Assembly: GCA_964432565.1 (NCBI GenBank)
Contig: CAYSOA010000042.1
Location: forward strand, 1-17,661
Source of the DNA: CAIOHW01 sp964432565
GTDB taxonomy: Bacteria; Bdellovibrionota; UBA1018
Direction of reading: 5' to 3'
Length of the DNA stretch: 17,661 nucleotides
In this document: positions 13,511 to 17,661 of the stretch, in pieces
Position numbering within the stretch: position 1 is the first letter of the stretch
Layout: each line of letters begins with the position of its first letter
Program-made: the position numbers and the translations under genes
The notes under the pieces: model-generated
Seen by the model: only the letters and a program-made list of their open reading frames with translations
Told to the model about the DNA's origin: nothing
Database searches by the model: none

Positions 13511-15108
13511 CGAATCATTCCCAGAGGAGTGGAGCCGTAGGTACCGACGAAGTCGCCACCCGAAGTTTTCAGGCGGTCTTCCAGAGCAGTCCAGACAGGG
13601 ATCCCGGTATCCCGCGGACTGAACAAAAGCTGCAAAAGTACGCTGATTTCGACTGCTCCGCGACCGATGCCCTCGGTGACGGCCAGAGTGTAGTTCTTGA
13701 ACCACTGAATGCGTCGACCCTGAACTTTGACGTTCTTGACGGTGGCCCCGCTTGAGCGGCTTTCCGCTTCGAAGGTCAGTCCCGCCGTATTCAGGTGCAA
13801 GCCCTGCTTTACGACCTGGTCGACCAGAAGCTGGATCATCCAGCCAGGAACGCGAATCTTCCACACGGTCCAGCCCATGAGGTTCTTTGTCTCAAACACC
13901 CGTGGATAGGAGGTCATGAGGGTCTCGGGAGTGATCACTCCGGCGGGCTGCGATGGACCGTGAAACTCTCCCGGATCCAGGGCCACGTCGGCTGCCGCAG
14001 TCTGACGAATGGTTTCCATGAAGAAACTTCCCCAGGCCGTGGTCTGGTCCTTTGGGCGCGTGAGGGGTGTGTTCGTAAAGCCGATTGGACGGTAGAGCCA
14101 GTCGGAGCCATAGCGAGCTTCGAGCAGACGCCGCGATTCGGCCACCAGACGACGAATGGGCTCTCCCTCTACCGAGTCGTTGAGCGAGGACTCGACCGGG
14201 ATCAGTTCGTACTCGACCACTTTCATGGGCTGTCCAGGCTCGACATCGACGAGCATTCTTCCCACCCAGTCGCCATGCGACCCCGTCTGCACGATGGGTA
14301 CGGCGTTGCCGCTACGATCGCGAATCTCAATGGGAGAGTGAAGGGTCGTGTGAGAATGGCCGCCAACCACGAGGTCGACTCCGGAGACCTGGGGAATCAG
14401 TTTCAGATCGGCCTTCACTCCGATATGCGAAAGCACCACGACGAGGTCATTTCGTGAACGAAGCGCTGCCAGATGTCGCAGGGCTGCCCGCGCCGGGTTT
14501 CCGATTCCTCCTCCATCCTTCATGCGAAAGCGGTAGATCAGCTCGTCGGTGGTGAGTCCCAGGACGGCGATGCGCAGGCCTGCACGCTCGATCTCGACGT
14601 AGGGAAGAATCTCGCGTCGGGCATTCGGAAAAGAGGCGTCAAAGCGCATGTTGGCGGCAAGAAAGGGTGTGCGCGGCCTGACGTTGGCCAGAATCTCGTC
14701 CATTCCGGCAGGTCCGACAAGAAAGTCGTGGTTGCCGACGGTCACCGCGTCATAGCCCATGGCGTCGATCACCCGCCAGGACTGCCGGCCTTCGTCGGCG
14801 AAGAAGAAGGTGTGGCCGTCCGAGAAGTCACCCGCATCCAGTTGGATCGAGTCGATTCCTCGGGCTGACGCGCTGCTTTTGGCGCGTTCGAGCGTGGCCT
14901 TCACGGCGGCATAGCCCCCGCGACCGGGCTCGTCGGACTGCTCCATGTAGGAGTGCAGGTCATTGGTGTGCAGGATCTGGAGTAGTCGAGCATGGGCGCT
15001 GGAGGCGAAGAAGAGAAGCAGGCCGATCGCAATGGCCCCGGCAAGGGGCCTGCGACGGTCGACGAGAGGTGCGACTCCATTCCACCAACGTGACGATTTC
15101 CGTTCCAT
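13507..15108 (-). CDS. Exported 5'-nucleotidase / metallophosphatase (UshA-like)
   Basis: 533 residues. A basic N-terminus and hydrophobic core (GAIAIGLLLFFASSAHA) form a signal peptide, so the enzyme acts in the periplasm. The N-terminal metallophosphatase domain has all five metal motifs: LHTNDLHS (Asp50, His52), LDAGDFSDG (Asp91-Asp94), GNHDF (125-129), LSHIG (226-230) and GGHSHT (249-254). A C-terminal nucleotidase domain (about 350-520) includes AWGSFFMETIRQTAAADVAL and supplies substrate binding. It should remove phosphate from extracellular nucleotides or similar phosphoesters. It is the first gene of the five-gene operon. Both ATG (15108) and the GTG one codon earlier are possible starts, with AGGCAG upstream. 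A periplasmic phosphatase heading an operon of cytoplasmic enzymes hints at salvage or export, but this is inference. Confidence 0.92.
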   Translation of the reverse strand: MERKSSRWWNGVAPLVDRRRPLAGAIAIGLLLFFASSAHARLLQILHTNDLHSYMEQSDEPGRGGYAAVKATLERAKSSASARGIDSIQLDAGDFSDGHTFFFADEGRQSWRVIDAMGYDAVTVGNHDFLVGPAGMDEILANVRPRTPFLAANMRFDASFPNARREILPYVEIERAGLRIAVLGLTTDELIYRFRMKDGGGIGNPARAALRHLAALRSRNDLVVVLSHIGVKADLKLIPQVSGVDLVVGGHSHTTLHSPIEIRDRSGNAVPIVQTGSHGDWVGRMLVDVEPGQPMKVVEYELIPVESSLNDSVEGEPIRRLVAESRRLLEARYGSDWLYRPIGFTNTPLTRPKDQTTAWGSFFMETIRQTAAADVALDPGEFHGPSQPAGVITPETLMTSYPRVFETKNLMGWTVWKIRVPGWMIQLLVDQVVKQGLHLNTAGLTFEAESRSSGATVKNVKVQGRRIQWFKNYTLAVTEGIGRGAVEISVLLQLLFSPRDTGIPVWTALEDRLKTSGGDFVGTYGSTPLGMIR

Positions 15109-15144
15109 CACTCTGCCTATCGGGAGGGGTGTGTCCGAAGTTAA

Positions 15145-15173
15145 GCATCCCGCTTCCTGGAGTCGGATGCGGG
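15145..15173. promoter_or_regulatory. Two mutually exclusive short hairpins in the divergent spacer
   Basis: GCATCC (15145-15150) can pair with GGATGC (15165-15170). Alternatively CCCGC (15149-15153) can pair with GCGGG (15169-15173). The arms share bases, so only one can form. They lie within the likely leader of the nucleotidase operon, 37-65 bases before its ATG. A regulatory leader is possible; chance in GC-rich DNA is also possible. Confidence 0.25.
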
Positions 15174-15199
15174 TCAGGATTTCGTTGGGAAAACGTCAG

Positions 15200-15234
15200 G
15201 TTCTTGCCGACTCCCCGGGAATGTCGGCAAGAAC
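15200..15234. repeat. Perfect 12-bp inverted repeat with an 11-base spacer
   Basis: GTTCTTGCCGAC (15200-15211) is followed, after 11 bases, by its exact reverse complement GTCGGCAAGAAC (15223-15234). The spacer itself contains CCCGGG, which extends the symmetry. It lies between divergent genes, 92 bases before the nucleotidase ATG and 54 bases before the secreted-protein ATG. No T-run follows on either side, so it does not look like a terminator of a known gene. It could be a dyad operator for a dimeric regulator, or a stable leader hairpin in either transcript. Confidence 0.8.
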
Positions 15235-15288
15235 ACAACTTTACGGAGTGAGGGCGAACCGAGACGCTGAAAGTCAGGAGAGTGACGC

Positions 15289-16959
15289 ATGAGGGGAGTG
15301 GTCTGGGCAGGACTGGTTGTGGTCGGACTCGGTTTCGGGCCCGCAGCGAAGGCGAACTGCGCCTTTGATCGCAAACCGCATCGGATTGGTGAGAAGAAGA
15401 CATTCCATATCCTCAGTACAGCGGGGGCGGGCGCCGCCTGCCGAACGGTCACGCTCACCTGCAAGGCGACCAGATCAGGAAGGAAGAAAGGCAGAGCCTG
15501 GCATCGGGGCAAGCATGAGCTGGAATCACTCTCCGGTTACTTTTCGGAGTGCCCGGTTCAGGCACCTGCTCAGGCACCCGTGCCGAGGCCGACCTTTGCG
15601 TTAGTCGTCCCTGCGGGTAAAGGTGAGAGTGCGGATGCCGGCACCGACACGAACGCCATCGATCCGATTGGTCCGTTTCTTCTGGTCGGTCCGTCAACTC
15701 GTGCAAGTGGAGCCTCAAACGGACATGAAAATCTCGGTTATGAGACCTTCGCACCGGGCGTTGGTTTTCATTACCTCAACACGGTTCGACCCGAAAATGC
15801 GTGGTCACCGGATTTCTCGAACCACGGCCTTCGACTGGTATCGGTAGTCGGAGGATCGCGGCAGATTGGTTATTCGGTATATCCGGTTTCAGGGTTCGAG
15901 GACCCGGCAGAAACAGCGGGTGCACCGGAGCCCGCCCAGATCGATCGTGAAGGGCGGGTGCTCCTCCTTTGCGGAACGATGCCAGGCAAGGAGTTCGAGC
16001 TTCGAGTGCGGGATCTCAAAACGGGTTTCGAACAAACTCATCGATTTTTCTCGGCCGGTGACGGGCCGGCATGTGCTCCCGACCCGGAGCCGACGCACAC
16101 TCCCGAGCTGTGCCTGGATCCGAGCGCGACGAATTACTGGACAGAGGGGGAGTGCACCTATCCGGAGCCGACTCCGAAGCCCACTGAGACGAGTGATCCG
16201 GGACCGGAGCCAACGCCGACGGAGGAGGATCCTTGCGGTGAGATGGCTTTCGAGGAGATGTCCGGTGAGGAGCGAGAGTCATGGCGAGCATCGGAGCTCG
16301 AGGCGGCGAAATCCCAGGCAGTGGGAAAGAATTTCGGAAACCTGGTGTTTCTCAATGAGCGCATTTATGAACCGAAGAACTCTGGACCACTTCCGTTACG
16401 GCCTCATCGATATGGCCATTGCCTGACTTATCGAATCGCCAAGGAGGAATCGGGAGGGTCGGGCCGGGCGATCAGGATTCATCGCACTCGTTACACCACG
16501 TATGACAATAGCCCGAAGGGTACAGACAATAACGGGTCGGGCGGAATCTGGAGGAGGAGAGACTATTCGTACGCCACCAATTACGGAAGCGGCTCGATTG
16601 ATGATCCCTTGTCGGTCGCTGTCTCGCCAGAATTGGGCGTAAAATACGGAGACCTGCTTTTCGACCCGGACTTTGGCTGGTTACGTGTGGAAAGTCAGAC
16701 CAGTGCAGGCTTGGATCCGAACAATCGAGTGGACTACTGGCTCGGCAAGCCTGATCCGGCCCCCCCACACTGGAAAACGCAGTGGGAAGCATCCGCCGCC
16801 TGGGAGAGCTATGAGAAGGATGGCTCGAGACATCAGTTTACGAGTGATGTGACGTTGCTTCACTTTCCGGGGGGAATCGTCAGTAAGGGGTTTCTCGATG
16901 CCAATCCTGGCAGAAGGGTTCCGCTCCCGGGCAGTTCAGGCAACCTGATCGGAAAGTAG
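15289..16959 (+). CDS. Large secreted modular protein with Pro/Thr/Glu-rich linkers, function unknown
   Basis: 556 residues. The signal peptide is MRGVVWAGLVVVGLGFG-PAAKA, with the mature chain starting near Asn23-Cys24. Residues 24-88 form a small Cys-containing basic domain, followed by a Pro-rich hinge (VQAPAQAPVPRP, 90-101). Residues ~102-260 look like a beta-rich domain. A second linker (262-316) is rich in Pro, Thr and Glu and holds CLDPSATNYWTEGECTY, a Cys-bounded motif resembling the 'C-DP-A-NY' elements seen in surface and phage structural proteins. The C-terminal ~240 residues are rich in Tyr, Trp, Gly and Ser and end without a membrane anchor. I do not recognise the family. AGGAG 9 bases before the ATG supports the start. 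A cell-surface or secreted binding role is inferred from layout only. Confidence 0.8.
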   Translation: MRGVVWAGLVVVGLGFGPAAKANCAFDRKPHRIGEKKTFHILSTAGAGAACRTVTLTCKATRSGRKKGRAWHRGKHELESLSGYFSECPVQAPAQAPVPRPTFALVVPAGKGESADAGTDTNAIDPIGPFLLVGPSTRASGASNGHENLGYETFAPGVGFHYLNTVRPENAWSPDFSNHGLRLVSVVGGSRQIGYSVYPVSGFEDPAETAGAPEPAQIDREGRVLLLCGTMPGKEFELRVRDLKTGFEQTHRFFSAGDGPACAPDPEPTHTPELCLDPSATNYWTEGECTYPEPTPKPTETSDPGPEPTPTEEDPCGEMAFEEMSGEERESWRASELEAAKSQAVGKNFGNLVFLNERIYEPKNSGPLPLRPHRYGHCLTYRIAKEESGGSGRAIRIHRTRYTTYDNSPKGTDNNGSGGIWRRRDYSYATNYGSGSIDDPLSVAVSPELGVKYGDLLFDPDFGWLRVESQTSAGLDPNNRVDYWLGKPDPAPPHWKTQWEASAAWESYEKDGSRHQFTSDVTLLHFPGGIVSKGFLDANPGRRVPLPGSSGNLIGK

Positions 16960-16998
16960 AGGCTCTTTACTGAACGGGTCTGCGTATGAGGTTGCATC

Positions 16999-17035
16999 CC
17001 CAGCCGGTTTGAACCGGGTACCGAGTTCGAGCTGG
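16999..17035. terminator. Nested inverted repeats in the gap before the HNH gene
   Basis: CCGGTT (17004-17009) and AACCGG (17012-17017) form a short, tight hairpin. An outer pair CCAGC (17000-17004) and GCTGG (17031-17035) can enclose it. They lie in the 83-base gap between convergent stops, with no T-run on either side. A transcript end for one or both genes is plausible but unproven. Confidence 0.25.
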
Positions 17036-17042
17036 TGGTTCG

Positions 17043-17661
17043 TTATATCAGAACTGGCGTCCAGCTCTTGTCGGGCAACCGATCCGATTTGAGCTGGTTA
17101 TGGACTGCGCAGAGGAGCTGCAGATTCTCGACGCTACTTGCGCCACCCCAGGCCACCGGATGGAGATGATCGATCTGCAGCAGGTGCGTTCGCGAGCAGC
17201 GCAGGCCGGAGTTGAGGAGCATTTCGCAGCGATGGCCCGCTCGGAGCCACACCTCGCGTCGCAGTGATGGCGAAATGTAGCGCGGCGAGGGGTTGGTATT
17301 TTTTCTCGGTGCGGGCGCCGCTTCTGCGCGGGAGTTGCTCACTTTCCTCTTTTCGTCCGACCCACCGGAGAAAAATCGTGATTCGGGCGTCTCTTTTGGC
17401 GAGTGCGAGACTGTTTTTTCCTTGCGACCACCGCCCGAAAGCTTCGCAAGCGCGAAGTCGGCGAGCCATTCGATCTGCTGGGCGAGCGAGGGGTTCGGAT
17501 CGCGGTGAGCAGTGCGATCGCGGAGGCGCTGGAGCTTGAGCTGGAGGTCGCGGCTGAGAGTCAGAGTGACCTGAACCGAGTGGTCCGTGCCGACGACACG
17601 CGGGCGCTCGAGCTTTCGCGAAGCCAAGTGCTGCGCCACTTCGGGGGCGCGGGCGGCGAGC
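17043..17661 (-). CDS. HNH endonuclease-domain protein, N-terminus outside the window
   Basis: The frame stays open to the right edge, so the N-terminal part is missing; an internal GTG at 17637-17639 should not be taken as the start. At least 205 residues are visible. In numbering from that GTG, residues 1-65 (SVQVTLTLSRDLQLKLQRLRD, then HRDPNPSLAQQIEWLADFAL) form a helical segment typical of this group. A low-complexity charged linker (68-118) leads to YISPSLRREVWLRAGHRCEM and the HNH core: Cys138, Cys148, Asp157-His158, Asn172 and His180, with IDHLHPVAWGG and NLQLLCAVHN. All catalytic and zinc positions look intact, so it should be a metal-dependent DNA nuclease. Proteins of this layout occur in many copies in Bdellovibrionota; whether this is a mobile or a defence gene is unknown. 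Confidence 0.85.
   Translation of the reverse strand, partial: LAARAPEVAQHLASRKLERPRVVGTDHSVQVTLTLSRDLQLKLQRLRDRTAHRDPNPSLAQQIEWLADFALAKLSGGGRKEKTVSHSPKETPESRFFSGGSDEKRKVSNSRAEAAPAPRKNTNPSPRYISPSLRREVWLRAGHRCEMLLNSGLRCSRTHLLQIDHLHPVAWGGASSVENLQLLCAVHNQLKSDRLPDKSWTPVLI

Noticed and set aside
13511..13864. N-terminal extension of folE by 118 codons
   Set aside because: The extra part is low-complexity, has no FolE match and sits inside the nucleotidase coding region. The ATG at 13510 with the ATGA overlap gives the normal family length.
15130..15175. 5S rRNA-like string GAAGTTAAGC in the divergent spacer
   Set aside because: The string matches a conserved 5S segment, but the following GCCGATGGTA-type segment and the closing stems are absent.
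17000..17020. tRNA T-arm-like GGTTCAAACC on the minus strand
   Set aside because: The stem pairing for a T-arm does not fit, and no acceptor, D or anticodon arm can be found around it.
1..17661. CRISPR arrays, insertion sequences, attachment sites and toxin-antitoxin pairs
   Set aside because: I found no regularly spaced repeats, transposase, integrase, or small toxin/antitoxin-like gene pair in the window.

Overview
The window is a GC-rich, tightly packed stretch of bacterial chromosome with single-copy housekeeping and envelope genes. I see no phage, transposon, CRISPR array or RNA gene. The best hint to the host is the HNH protein at the right edge: a coupling-like segment, a charged linker, then a C-terminal HNH domain. 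That layout is common in predatory and other Bdellovibrionota (Bdellovibrio, Bacteriovorax and relatives). A DbpA helicase, a FadH dienoyl-CoA reductase, many secreted proteins and a DksA relative lacking zinc ligands fit a Gram-negative bacterium of that broad group. The placement is an inference.

Left part (1-4000): a family 2 glycosyltransferase and possibly the start of a second sugar-related gene at the extreme edge lie on the minus strand. Facing away from them, across an AT-rich spacer, are a small secreted protein and dbpA. A periplasmic stand-alone Cache-domain protein converges on dbpA and lies just downstream of fadH, probably in the same transcript.

Middle (4000-10250): fadH (unsaturated fatty-acid oxidation) is divergent from a secreted SH3 plus beta-barrel-like protein. 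Next comes a minus-strand pair, a zinc-ligand-free DksA-like RNA polymerase regulator followed by selO (protein AMPylase). Divergent from this pair is a zinc-independent MDR/quinone-oxidoreductase gene.

Right part (10240-15110): the most striking unit is a minus-strand five-gene operon. Its order is exported 5'-nucleotidase, folE (GTP cyclohydrolase I), putative zinc metallopeptidase, D-Ala-D-Ala-ligase-like ATP-grasp enzyme, probable lipoprotein. The first three junctions are stop/start overlaps (ATGA, TTGA, GTGA/TGATG) and the fourth gap is 9 bases, so the five genes are almost certainly co-expressed. What joins pterin synthesis to a peptide-bond-forming ligase and a peptidase is unknown; this is the best candidate here for an undescribed system.

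Right edge (15110-17661): a spacer with a perfect 12-bp inverted repeat precedes a large lineage-specific secreted protein with Pro/Thr/Glu-rich linkers and Cys motifs. That gene converges on the HNH protein, which runs off the window.

No gene-free stretch exceeds 300 bases. All four convergent junctions are very short (6-83 bases) and each holds a small GC-rich inverted repeat without a clear T-run.
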